NCBI GenBank assembly: GCA_002448975.1
Contig: DKBO01000023.1
Span: 1,180-12,834 of the forward strand
DNA from: Nitrospiraceae bacterium UBA6898
GTDB lineage: Bacteria > Nitrospirota > Thermodesulfovibrionia > Thermodesulfovibrionales > UBA6898
DNA: 11,655 bases
Direction: 5' to 3'
In this document: piece by piece, positions 5,724 through 11,655 of the stretch
Numbering within the stretch: position 1 is the first letter of the stretch
Layout: each line of letters begins with the position of its first letter
Made by a program: the position numbers and the translations under genes
The notes under the pieces: generated by a model
What the model was told of the DNA's origin: nothing
Database searches by the model: none
The model's input: the letters and a program-made list of their open reading frames with translations, nothing else

Positions 5724-7601
5724 ATGGAAACAACCAAAACATATGATGTGATCGTCATCGGGGCGGGCCATGCGGGCTGCGAAGCTGCTCTTGCCTCAGC
5801 GCGTATGGGCCTTTCCACCGGCCTCTTCACCATGAACCTTGATACCATTGCGCAGATGTCCTGCAACCCTGCCATCGGGGGCCTTGCAAAAGGACATCTG
5901 GTCCGTGAGATCGATGCTCTTGGTGGAGAAATGGCAAAGGTAATTGACCGTGCTGGCATACAGTTCAGGATGCTGAACAAGTCCAAGGGGCCCGCAGTCT
6001 GGTCATTGCGCGCACAGGCAGACAGGGTGCTCTACCGGATCAGGATGCGGTCGGTACTGGAACAGCAGAGGTACCTTGATATCAAGCAGGCCATGATCGA
6101 TGATATTGTCGCAGAAGACGGTAAGGTCAGGGGTGTTCTGACATCGTGGGGAACGTTCTACCTTGCCAGGGCTATCATCGTCACAACCGGAACATTTCTG
6201 CAGGGCCTCATGCATATCGGTCACGAAAACTTTGAAGCTGGAAGGGCAGGAGAATTTCCCGCCAAAAATCTTTCCGGCAACCTGGCACGGCTCGGTCTGA
6301 GCCTGGGCAGGCTTAAGACCGGCACGCCGGCGCGTCTGGATGCCAAAAGCATTGATTTCTCAAGAATAGAGGTGCAGTTTGGAGACGATCCGCCCGTCCC
6401 GTTTTCGCACACCACCGACCGGATCGTCAATCCTCAGCTTCCCTGCTATATCACGCATACCAATGCTGAAACGCACCGGATCATCAGGGAGAACCTCGGC
6501 CGATCTGCCATGTACAGCGGCAAGATCACTGGCATCGGGCCCCGTTATTGCCCGTCGATCGAGGACAAGATCGTAAAATTTGCTGACAAGGAACGGCATC
6601 AGGTGTTCCTCGAGCCGGAAGGACTTGAGACAACTGAGTACTACGCCAACGGCGTCTCTACCAGTCTCCCCTATGATATACAGGTCCGGTTCCTGAGAAC
6701 TATCCCGGGGCTTGAACAGGTCGAGATCATGCGTCCTGCTTATGCGATCGAGTACGATTTTGCATTTCCTACACAGCTGAGGCACACGCTCGAGACCAAG
6801 GTCATAGATGGCCTCTTCCTCGCAGGACAGATTAACGGGACATCCGGATATGAAGAGGCTGCCGCACAGGGGCTTATGGCAGGGATCAACGCGGCGCATC
6901 TGGTCCTGAACAGGGAGCCGCTTGTCCTGGCCCGCCATGAGGCGTATATCGGGGTCCTCATCGATGATCTTGTGACAAAGGGTACAAAGGAGCCGTACCG
7001 GATGTTCACTTCCCGCGCTGAATACCGGCTTCTCCTGCGCCATGATAATGCCGACCTCAGGCTTATGGAAAAAGGCCATGCCATCGGACTGCTTGACGAT
7101 GACACCTATGAACGTTTTGTTCAGAAGAGATCTGCTATAGCAGAAGAGAGCGGGAGGCTGGGGAAGGTCAGGGTCAAGCCGTCAGTGATCAATCCGCTCC
7201 TGAAAAGCCTGGACACAGCTGAGATCACGGAGGATATCGGACTCGAACAGCTTCTGAAGCGTCCGGAGATCACATACGCCGTGATCAAGCAGGTTGCTCC
7301 ACCGGAAACATCGCTGCGAGAGGATGTGGAGCGGCAGGTCGAGATACAGATAAAGTATCAGGGGTACATCCGGCAGCAGATGGAAACAGCCGGCAAGCTC
7401 TCACGTCTTGAGGACAAAAAGATCCCGCCTGATTTTGACTATCGCGGTCTGCCCGGCATCTCGCGTGAGATCTTTGTGAAGCTTGAGGAGGTGAGGCCGG
7501 TGAGCCTTGGTCAGGCCGCCAGGATCCAGGGTATGACGCCCGCGGCGCTTTCGATCATCATGGTGGCCCTGGAGAAGATGCGGCGCACGAGATTCGCCTA
7601 A
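5724..7601 (+). CDS. mnmG: tRNA uridine-5-carboxymethylaminomethyl modification enzyme MnmG (GidA)
   Basis: A 625-residue FAD enzyme that works with MnmE to place the carboxymethylaminomethyl group on wobble uridine 34 of certain tRNAs, using methylene-tetrahydrofolate and NADH. The FAD-binding motif GAGHAGCEAA begins at residue 13. The family signature CNPAIGG is at 47-53, KTGTPARLD near 198-206 and GPRYCPSIEDK with Cys near 276; Cys47 and Cys276 correspond to the two conserved cysteines of E. coli MnmG. SGYEEAAAQGLMAG (FAD domain), TSRAEYRLLLRHDNADLRL and the helical C-terminal domain (YQGYIRQQ, DYRGLPGISRE) follow. Full-length and intact. The ATG at 5724 gives the usual family length; a GTG at 5685 would add 13 atypical residues. 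No Shine-Dalgarno sequence precedes the ATG, and a perfect TATAAT lies 9 bases upstream of it, so the transcript may be leaderless. Confidence 0.97.
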   Translation: METTKTYDVIVIGAGHAGCEAALASARMGLSTGLFTMNLDTIAQMSCNPAIGGLAKGHLVREIDALGGEMAKVIDRAGIQFRMLNKSKGPAVWSLRAQADRVLYRIRMRSVLEQQRYLDIKQAMIDDIVAEDGKVRGVLTSWGTFYLARAIIVTTGTFLQGLMHIGHENFEAGRAGEFPAKNLSGNLARLGLSLGRLKTGTPARLDAKSIDFSRIEVQFGDDPPVPFSHTTDRIVNPQLPCYITHTNAETHRIIRENLGRSAMYSGKITGIGPRYCPSIEDKIVKFADKERHQVFLEPEGLETTEYYANGVSTSLPYDIQVRFLRTIPGLEQVEIMRPAYAIEYDFAFPTQLRHTLETKVIDGLFLAGQINGTSGYEEAAAQGLMAGINAAHLVLNREPLVLARHEAYIGVLIDDLVTKGTKEPYRMFTSRAEYRLLLRHDNADLRLMEKGHAIGLLDDDTYERFVQKRSAIAEESGRLGKVRVKPSVINPLLKSLDTAEITEDIGLEQLLKRPEITYAVIKQVAPPETSLREDVERQVEIQIKYQGYIRQQMETAGKLSRLEDKKIPPDFDYRGLPGISREIFVKLEEVRPVSLGQAARIQGMTPAALSIIMVALEKMRRTRFA

Positions 7602-7630
7602 CCCTTGACTGCCGCCTGCGCAGAATTTCG

Positions 7631-7658
7631 TTGACTAACCCGGTATTCAGGATATAAT
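7631..7658 (+). promoter_or_regulatory. Strong sigma70-type promoter of the small zinc-ribbon gene
   Basis: -35 TTGACT (7631-7636, five of six), a 16-base spacer and a perfect -10 TATAAT (7653-7658). Transcription would start near 7665, about 39 bases before the ATG at 7704. It is one of the best promoter matches in the window. Confidence 0.75.
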
Positions 7659-7703
7659 GAACATAAGAAGCAGAATCTTTCTGACTTTAAGGGGGGAAGA
7701 AAG

Positions 7704-7916
7704 ATGTTCTGTCCAATTTGTGATTGCCGGATGATACCGGCAGGCAGCACCCTGGTTGAGAGCATTGATACAGCCGATGGTGCCGTAACGACGGTCCAGA
7801 ACACCTATCAGTGCAGGAACGCGGAATGCGAATCTTTCACGGAAGGGTATATCTGGACACACAACGGCGAGTGTTTCATCATGCACCATCTGGAAAGACA
7901 TCTCGAAGCTGCTTAG
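7704..7916 (+). CDS. Small zinc-ribbon-like protein
   Basis: A 70-residue cytoplasmic protein with a split metal-binding site: CPICDC at residues 3-8 and CRNAEC at residues 37-42, joined by a strand-like stretch (STLVESIDTADGAVTTVQNTYQ). This gives the usual zinc-ribbon geometry, although the second knuckle is Cx4C rather than Cx2C. Cys57 and several His residues (53, 61, 62, 66) near the C-terminus could also bind metal. The ATG has a strong purine-rich ribosome site (AAGGGGGGAAG) and the gene has its own near-consensus promoter, so it is very probably expressed. I do not recognise a named family. It may be a regulator or RNA/DNA-binding accessory, but that is inference from the ribbon fold alone. 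Confidence 0.8.
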   Translation: MFCPICDCRMIPAGSTLVESIDTADGAVTTVQNTYQCRNAECESFTEGYIWTHNGECFIMHHLERHLEAA

Positions 7917-7985
7917 GCGCGGGCATTTGTTACAACAGTGCGTCTGCAGCAGGAGTCCTTTCTCTTTTTCCCCGGCATCACACTC

Positions 7986-9251
7986 TTACTTCGGATAGTT
8001 CAGCGGACCGCTCAGGGTCTTCAGAAAAGCCTCGATCTTCGCAAGCTCCTGATCAGAAAAATCCCGGTGTTCAAACTCGTCACTTGCATTCCTGCGATAA
8101 AAGCTCAGAACTTCGGAAAGGGTCTTAAGCTGTCCTGCATGCATATAGGGAGGCCTTTCTGCAACATTGCGCAGGGTGGGTGTCTTGAATGCGCCGCGGT
8201 ATTTCGCCTTGTTCGTGTCAATGAATCTCAGCTCCAAGCATTCTTCCGGTCTTGCATCGCTATACTTGCCGACACAGTTGAACTCGTCAGACAGCACTTT
8301 ATCTATGCCGTCAGCCCTTCCATTGTCTTTAGGGTTGTTCAGTCCGATATCATGAAAGCTGCTGTTCGTAAAAAGCGGCCCTATATGGCAGTTAGTGCAT
8401 TTTGCCTTGCCGATGAAGAGCTTCAAGCCATCAACAGCGTCATTACCCATGAGTTCGCGCGCCTTCTCTTCATCATTCTGTACTACGGCGTCAACATACC
8501 GGTCAAAGGGAGCGGGCGCAGGTAGGATCTGTCGCACAAACGCCGCAATCGCCTTGCCGATGTTTGCATATATTCTGTTGACCGCCACACGATCTTCTGG
8601 CTTCATCGCCTTCCAGGCCCTCAGTGCTGCCGGGTTCCCTGTTCCCGGACTCGCCTTGGGTGGGCAGCTTTTATGATCTAACTTTGGCAGCCTGCCGAAG
8701 AGTTCTTCGTATTCTTTCTTGTACAAGTCCGTGATGAGATGCGCGCACATGGAGCGGGTAAATCCATGCTCAACAGAGCTTTCGATCGGGCCAATTGCCT
8801 GAGACCAGAGGCTGTCCTTTCTTCCATCCCAAAAAAACCAGGCAAAGTATGCGGTGCCAATGAGCGGCATGGTCCTGCGTGTTGTGGTCCCCATGCCCTT
8901 TGCAAGCGGCAGCTTGTCCGTAAAGGTCGTCTCAGGGTCATGGCAGGTTGCGCAGGAGACCTTGCCATTCGCACTGAACCGCTTGTCAAAAAAAATCTTC
9001 TTGCCTAGCGCTATGGCTTTAGGATCGTCTGCATACTTATTGGAAGGGTCCTTGGGCAGGGGAGGCAGGGAAGAAAGTGAAAGAGCGCTCAGTTCTTTTT
9101 TCTCTTCTTCGGTCCATAGCGGTATCTCCTGATGGTCCCCTGTTTCTGCTGCAGCCTCCCATGCCGGGAAGAGACCCGGCATGGAGAGGGCAATCAGTAT
9201 GGCTGCAATTACGCAGCGCCAAACAGAAGAGACCCTGTTATTTCTTCGCAT
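7986..9251 (-). CDS. Di-heme cytochrome c peroxidase (MauG/CcpA family)
   Basis: A 421-residue periplasmic peroxidase that reduces hydrogen peroxide to water with electrons from small c-type cytochromes. Residues about 10-35 are a signal peptide (CVIAAILIALSMPGLFPAW, then AAA). Two heme-binding motifs are present: CATCH (100-104) and CTNCH (285-289). Between them are WFFWDGRKDSLW, with a Trp placed like the inter-heme tryptophan, and QAIGPIESSVEHG. After the second heme comes FKTPTLRNVAERPPYMHAG, in which Met370 is where the family usually supplies the distal ligand of the high-potential heme; MauG itself has Tyr there, so this favours a true peroxidase. Four extra cysteines (169, 196, 326, 338) could form disulfides. 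The gene begins 17 bases after the Cys-repeat/YtkA gene and is probably co-transcribed with it. There is no strong ribosome site. Confidence 0.93.
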   Translation of the reverse strand: MRRNNRVSSVWRCVIAAILIALSMPGLFPAWEAAAETGDHQEIPLWTEEEKKELSALSLSSLPPLPKDPSNKYADDPKAIALGKKIFFDKRFSANGKVSCATCHDPETTFTDKLPLAKGMGTTTRRTMPLIGTAYFAWFFWDGRKDSLWSQAIGPIESSVEHGFTRSMCAHLITDLYKKEYEELFGRLPKLDHKSCPPKASPGTGNPAALRAWKAMKPEDRVAVNRIYANIGKAIAAFVRQILPAPAPFDRYVDAVVQNDEEKARELMGNDAVDGLKLFIGKAKCTNCHIGPLFTNSSFHDIGLNNPKDNGRADGIDKVLSDEFNCVGKYSDARPEECLELRFIDTNKAKYRGAFKTPTLRNVAERPPYMHAGQLKTLSEVLSFYRRNASDEFEHRDFSDQELAKIEAFLKTLSGPLNYPK

Positions 9252-9268
9252 GGGCCACTACGCAGAAG

Positions 9269-10057
9269 CTATTTCACCTGCAGGTTAAACGTCACTGTGT
9301 CGGATTTCCCGGCGGCCTTGACAGCAAAGGTCATGGTCCACCAGCCGGGCATGCTGAACTTTATTCCTTCGACAAGGTAGGTCCCGTCACCAAAATTCTT
9401 GGTAACCTGCGGCTGGGTCGGAAGACCATGTCCATGCTCAGGCATATCGCCATTTACTGCAATCTCCGCATCTTTAACTGCCTGCCCATCCGCTGTCTCG
9501 ACCTTCAATTTCCAGCTTATGATCTTATTGACCGGTATTGCATCCGGATCGCTGGTATAGGCTACCGTGAAATCACCGCCTTTGGATTTCATGGTCTTTG
9601 CATATTCGGCATCCGAGGTCGGTTTCTGTACCGATGCATCCGTGCCGCCTGCCATGCAATGAGCACATTTGCAGTCTTTTCCACACTGGCATCCCTTTCC
9701 GCCTGCATGGCACTTGCACTCGCCTTTGCCCGTCCTGCAGTGCTCGCAGCCGCAGCCCTTGCCGCAGGTACAACCCTTTTCTCCGGCCTTGCAGTGACAT
9801 TCGCCTTTGCCGGTCATGCAATGCTCACATTTACAGTCCTTGCCACAGGCACAACCCTTGCCTCCTGCATGGCATTTGCACTCGCCCTTGCCCGTCTTGC
9901 AGTGTTCGCAGGCACAGCCCTTGCCGCAGGTGCAGCCCTTTTCTCCGGCCTTGCAGTCACATTTCACTGCTGCGCCGACAGAGTCAATAACAGGCACCCA
10001 GGCCATGGAACCTACAAACAGCACTGCCAATATCAGAATCCCGAACTTTTTGAACAT
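9269..10057 (-). CDS. Secreted protein with four metallothionein-like Cys repeats and a YtkA-like domain
   Basis: A 262-residue exported protein. Residues 1 to about 29 are a signal peptide (FKKFGILILAVLFVGSMAW). Residues 33-140 are four tandem 27-residue repeats, each with seven cysteines in the pattern CxC-x6-CxC-x3-CxC-x2-C, plus a conserved His before the last Cys. All 28 Cys are kept. This density is metallothionein-like, so the repeats probably bind thiophilic metal (Cu, Zn or similar). Residues about 165-262 resemble a YtkA-like beta-sandwich: IISWKLKVETADGQAV, then MPEHGHGLP (205-213, a possible metal site), GDGTYLVEGIKFSMPGWW and a final strand. AAGGAGG precedes the ATG at 10057 at ideal spacing; an upstream in-frame codon at 10108 lies inside the -35/spacer region and is rejected. 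It is first in a unit with the di-heme peroxidase. I do not know this fusion as a named family. Confidence 0.88.
   Translation of the reverse strand: MFKKFGILILAVLFVGSMAWVPVIDSVGAAVKCDCKAGEKGCTCGKGCACEHCKTGKGECKCHAGGKGCACGKDCKCEHCMTGKGECHCKAGEKGCTCGKGCGCEHCRTGKGECKCHAGGKGCQCGKDCKCAHCMAGGTDASVQKPTSDAEYAKTMKSKGGDFTVAYTSDPDAIPVNKIISWKLKVETADGQAVKDAEIAVNGDMPEHGHGLPTQPQVTKNFGDGTYLVEGIKFSMPGWWTMTFAVKAAGKSDTVTFNLQVK
9638..9961 (-). repeat. Four tandem 81-bp coding repeats (ABAB order)
   Basis: Repeat 1 is 9881-9961, repeat 2 is 9800-9880, repeat 3 is 9719-9799 and repeat 4 is 9638-9718, in coding order. Repeats 1 and 3 share KAGEKGCTCGKGC and differ at three residues. Repeats 2 and 4 share HAGGKGCxCGKDCKC. 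Repeats 1 and 2 differ at seven residues. This suggests an 81-bp unit doubled and diverged, and the 162-bp pair then duplicated. Confidence 0.92.
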
Positions 10058-10070
10058 ATCATCCTCCTTG

Positions 10071-10098
10071 CTTTTTATATGGTTGATTATATAAAAAG
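10071..10098. promoter_or_regulatory. Perfect 10-bp dyad overlapping the promoter (candidate operator)
   Basis: CTTTTTATAT (10071-10080) and ATATAAAAAG (10089-10098) are perfect inverted arms around 8 bases. The dyad covers the -10 element and the predicted start of the Cys-repeat/peroxidase unit, where a repressor would block transcription. Being AT-rich, it could also be chance symmetry. No cognate regulator gene is in the window. Confidence 0.45.
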
Positions 10099-10114
10099 GA
10101 CTCCTCATTTACAA
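10086..10114 (-). promoter_or_regulatory. Sigma70-type promoter of the Cys-repeat/peroxidase unit
   Basis: Minus strand: -35 TTGTAA (10109-10114, four of six), a 17-base spacer and a perfect -10 TATAAT (10086-10091). The start would be near 10079, about 22 bases before the ATG, leaving AAGGAGG in the leader. Confidence 0.7.
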
Positions 10115-10159
10115 CGAAAATATTCTCAGAATTCCCATCTCATGCCGAGGTTTATCTTC

Positions 10160-10168
10160 TGGTATAAT
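10160..10168 (+). promoter_or_regulatory. Extended -10 promoter of the SRPBCC gene
   Basis: TGG-TATAAT is a perfect extended -10 (TGn at 10160-10162, hexamer at 10163-10168). The start would be near 10175. This favours the ATG at 10193 over the in-frame ATG at 10142, which lies upstream of the promoter. Confidence 0.55.
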
Positions 10169-10192
10169 TCCATCATCGGAGCACTCTTCATC

Positions 10193-10684
10193 ATGATACT
10201 AAAGAACCATATACATATCGCGGTGCGGCCGGAAAAGCTCTGGGGCCTTGTCGCAGACCCCGTTCATTGCATGTCATGGAACCCGAAAATAAAGAAGGTA
10301 ATTCCCGTCAAGGTCGGCGAACCTCAGGCCGGGGCACAGTATCGCATCAGATATCATCTTGTCGGAGGCGAGAACAACTATACCGCAGAGCTCATGGAGT
10401 ACGAAGCACCGGTGCGCTGCGTGCTGCATCTGAAGGGCGGTACGCTTCCCGGAAGAGGATATATCCAGGAGATTTATGAGATTGCCGATCAGAACGACGG
10501 ATGCGTCTTCACCCAGACAATCCTGATCGAACAGGCAGGCATGCTTTTCCCCGGCTCCGTGAAGATCAGGATAATGAATTTCTTCGGCGCAGGTTCAGCA
10601 CGACGCTACCTGAAGAAACTGAAAGGGCAGGCCGAATCGTCAATCGCCGATCCGGCCTGCCCTTCACCAAGCATGCCTGCCTGA
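10193..10684 (+). CDS. SRPBCC-fold (START/polyketide-cyclase-like) protein
   Basis: A 163-residue cytoplasmic protein of the SRPBCC superfamily, a helix-grip fold with a hydrophobic pocket. The N-terminal strand and helix IHIAVRPEKLWGLVADP, then MSWNPKIKKVIPV, is the usual opening (strand, then 'W..l.D...w..w.p.i..v'). GAQYRIRYHLVG, NYTAELMEYEAPVR, GYIQEIYEIADQN and CVFTQTILIE are the sheet strands, and MNFFGAGSARRYLKKLKGQAES is the long C-terminal helix. The superfamily includes lipid- or aromatic-binding and cyclase proteins, so the ligand cannot be predicted. I chose the ATG at 10193 because an extended -10 lies upstream of it and GGAG precedes it at a slightly long spacing. The frame stays open far upstream, but that part is antisense to other genes. 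The 3' end overlaps a terminator hairpin used from the opposite strand. Confidence 0.8.
   Translation: MILKNHIHIAVRPEKLWGLVADPVHCMSWNPKIKKVIPVKVGEPQAGAQYRIRYHLVGGENNYTAELMEYEAPVRCVLHLKGGTLPGRGYIQEIYEIADQNDGCVFTQTILIEQAGMLFPGSVKIRIMNFFGAGSARRYLKKLKGQAESSIADPACPSPSMPA
10623..10664 (-). terminator. Terminator hairpin of the livF/CBS-ACT transcript, inside the SRPBCC 3' end
   Basis: AAGGGCAGGCCG (10623-10634) and CGGCCTGCCCTT (10653-10664) form a perfect 12-bp stem with an 18-base loop. On the minus strand the stem is followed by TTTCAGTTTCTTC, a moderate U-rich tract, starting 23 bases beyond the CBS-ACT stop codon. On the plus strand no U tract follows, so it should act mainly on the minus-strand transcript. 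Confidence 0.6.
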
Positions 10685-10686
10685 TC

Positions 10687-11331
10687 TCAGCCTTTGTCTA
10701 TCTTCACTCCCCTGAAGGTTCCCATGAGCTCCGCCTTGAGCGCGCCAAACTTTCCCTCTCCGTAACAGCGGATGACAACATAGCGAAAACCTTTCGGTGC
10801 CTTTTCATACGATGTCAGCACGCTCTGGAGACTGAAGCCATGCTTCCGAATGATATCGGCAACCTCTCTCACCGAACCGGGCCGATCTTCGACCGTAACG
10901 CTTATCCGATGGCCGCCGTGCCGCACACCGGTTATATCAACCAGCACCCGGAAAATATCCCTGTCTGAGATGATGCCGGCAAGTTTTCCTTTTTCCAGCA
11001 CAGGCAAGCTCCCGATATTCTGGTCATGCATGACCATCGCAGCCTCTTCAACCGGCGTTTCGGGAGAAGTGGTAATAACCTTGCTCTTCATCATCTCTTT
11101 TACTTTGGTAGTTGCAAGGAGGTAATGAAGCTCATATACATCAAGTGATGTTGCCTTGGAAGGGCTGAATTCCCTGATGTCCCTGTCCGAGATGATGCCC
11201 TTCAGCTTCTCATCCCTGACCACGGGAATGTGCTTTATCTTCTTCTCCTTCATCAGCTTGACGGCATCGGAGACGCTGTCGTCAGGAGAAATAGTAATAA
11301 CTTTCTTTGTCATCCAATCGGCAACAAACAT
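10687..11331 (-). CDS. CBS-CBS-ACT domain protein (AcuB-like)
   Basis: A 214-residue cytoplasmic sensor-type protein. The first CBS motif is at residues about 1-55 (MFVADWMTKKVITISPDDS to GIISDRDIREF) and the second at about 75-130 (VKEMMKSKVITTSPETP to GIISDRDIFRVL). CBS pairs (Bateman modules) bind adenine nucleotides. Residues about 137-210 are an ACT domain (HRISVTVEDRPGSVREVADII, then GFRYVVIRCYG), a fold that commonly binds amino acids. The architecture matches AcuB-like proteins. I chose the ATG at 11331 because AAGGAGGG lies 6 bases upstream; a GTG at 11337 would be too close to it. The gene is 22 bases after livF and so probably belongs to the liv operon, which suggests sensing of amino acids and energy state. 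Confidence 0.9.
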   Translation of the reverse strand: MFVADWMTKKVITISPDDSVSDAVKLMKEKKIKHIPVVRDEKLKGIISDRDIREFSPSKATSLDVYELHYLLATTKVKEMMKSKVITTSPETPVEEAAMVMHDQNIGSLPVLEKGKLAGIISDRDIFRVLVDITGVRHGGHRISVTVEDRPGSVREVADIIRKHGFSLQSVLTSYEKAPKGFRYVVIRCYGEGKFGALKAELMGTFRGVKIDKG

Positions 11332-11353
11332 ATGCACCCTCCTTGGTTAGGAC

Positions 11354-11655
11354 CTAGACTCCCAGATACGCTTTCTTCACATGCTCGTCATTGAGTAGCG
11401 CCTGCCCCGTCCCCTGAAGCGTTATCTTGCCGGTCTCGAGCACATAGGCCCGGTCAGCAACCGCAAGGGTCTGCTTGGTGTTCTGCTCAACGATGAGGAC
11501 CGTGGTCCCTGCTTCCCGTATCCGCTTTATGACATTGAATACCTCGCGGACCAGGATGGGGGCGAGTCCGAGGGAAGGTTCATCAAACATCAGCAATTTC
11601 GGCAGCGACATCAGGCCCCGTCCTATGGCGACCATCTGCTGCTCTCCGCCGCTCA
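11354..11655 (-). CDS. livF: Branched-chain amino acid ABC transporter ATP-binding protein LivF, C-terminal part
   Basis: The 3' part of an ABC-transporter ATPase; the 5' end lies beyond the window. Visible parts are the ABC signature (SGGEQQMVAIGRGLM), Walker B and D-loop region (PKLLMFDEPSLGLAP), the switch-region segment TTVLIVEQNTKQTLAVADRAYVLE (in LivF proteins the usual switch His is replaced by Gln, as in VEQN here), GKITLQGTGQALL and the typical end VKKAYLGV. This ending identifies LivF rather than LivG. With LivG, LivH, LivM and a periplasmic binding protein it drives uptake of leucine, isoleucine, valine or similar compounds, including aromatic acids in some anaerobes. The rest of the operon is expected upstream, beyond base 11655. 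It is followed closely by the CBS-ACT gene. Confidence 0.92.
   Translation of the reverse strand, partial: SGGEQQMVAIGRGLMSLPKLLMFDEPSLGLAPILVREVFNVIKRIREAGTTVLIVEQNTKQTLAVADRAYVLETGKITLQGTGQALLNDEHVKKAYLGV

Noticed and set aside
6360..7079. A 239-codon minus-strand frame inside mnmG
   Set aside because: It is antisense to conserved MnmG motifs and has no domain of its own.
9638..9961. CRISPR-like array or satellite
   Set aside because: The 81-bp units are contiguous, stay in frame and preserve every cysteine codon; there are no spacers, so it is a coding repeat.
10142..10192. Earlier in-frame ATG for the SRPBCC gene
   Set aside because: It lacks a ribosome site and lies upstream of the extended -10 element at 10160-10168; the extra residues do not fit the domain start.
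9077..10684. A 535-codon open frame on the plus strand
   Set aside because: Its first two thirds are antisense to the peroxidase and Cys-repeat genes; the low-complexity Ala/Leu/Phe stretch is just the complement of Cys/Gly/Lys repeat codons. Only the last 163 codons (from 10193) are a real gene.

Overview
The window looks like chromosomal backbone with a small accessory flavour from a Gram-negative-type, probably anaerobic or microaerophilic bacterium. Secreted c-type cytochromes, a liv-type transporter, a selenoprotein, moderate GC content and strong AGGAGG-type ribosome sites point towards Nitrospirota or Desulfobacterota relatives. That placement is inference; no 16S or species marker is present.

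Layout. Bases 1-318 hold the 3' end of a primary sigma factor gene (rpoD). It converges with a secreted LysM protein (322-1320, minus), which has its own sigma70-type promoter. A 300-base gap follows, then a PPP-type metallophosphatase (1621-2277, minus). Divergent from it, 2478-3146 encodes a secreted peroxiredoxin-like protein interrupted by one in-frame TGA exactly at the active-site cysteine. I read this as selenocysteine, because a SECIS-like hairpin lies directly downstream. A membrane-anchored zinc-ribbon protein follows (3157-3474) with a large terminator-like palindrome inside its coding sequence, then a truncated cytochrome b remnant (3508-3717). A 340-base gap holds three inverted repeats, one of them a strong terminator for the minus strand.

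Bases 4059-5670 (minus) form a three-gene operon: a beta-hydroxyacid-dehydrogenase-type oxidoreductase, a cyclophilin-like TM1367-family protein and a DUF2784 membrane protein. Divergent from it is mnmG (5724-7601), the tRNA wobble-uridine modification enzyme. A short zinc-ribbon protein with a near-consensus promoter follows (7704-7916).

Bases 7986-10057 (minus) form a two-gene unit. The first gene encodes a secreted protein that fuses four 27-residue cysteine-rich, metallothionein-like repeats (28 Cys) to a YtkA-like domain. The second encodes a MauG/CcpA-type di-heme cytochrome c peroxidase. Its promoter overlaps a perfect 10-bp dyad that may be an operator. Divergent from it is an SRPBCC-fold protein (10193-10684). 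The window ends with a CBS-CBS-ACT protein and the 3' part of livF, both minus strand and probably at the tail of a branched-chain amino acid transport operon.

Two regions stand out: the UxxC peroxiredoxin selenoprotein with its hairpin, and the metallothionein-repeat/YtkA fusion paired with a di-heme peroxidase. Both suggest periplasmic peroxide and metal handling.
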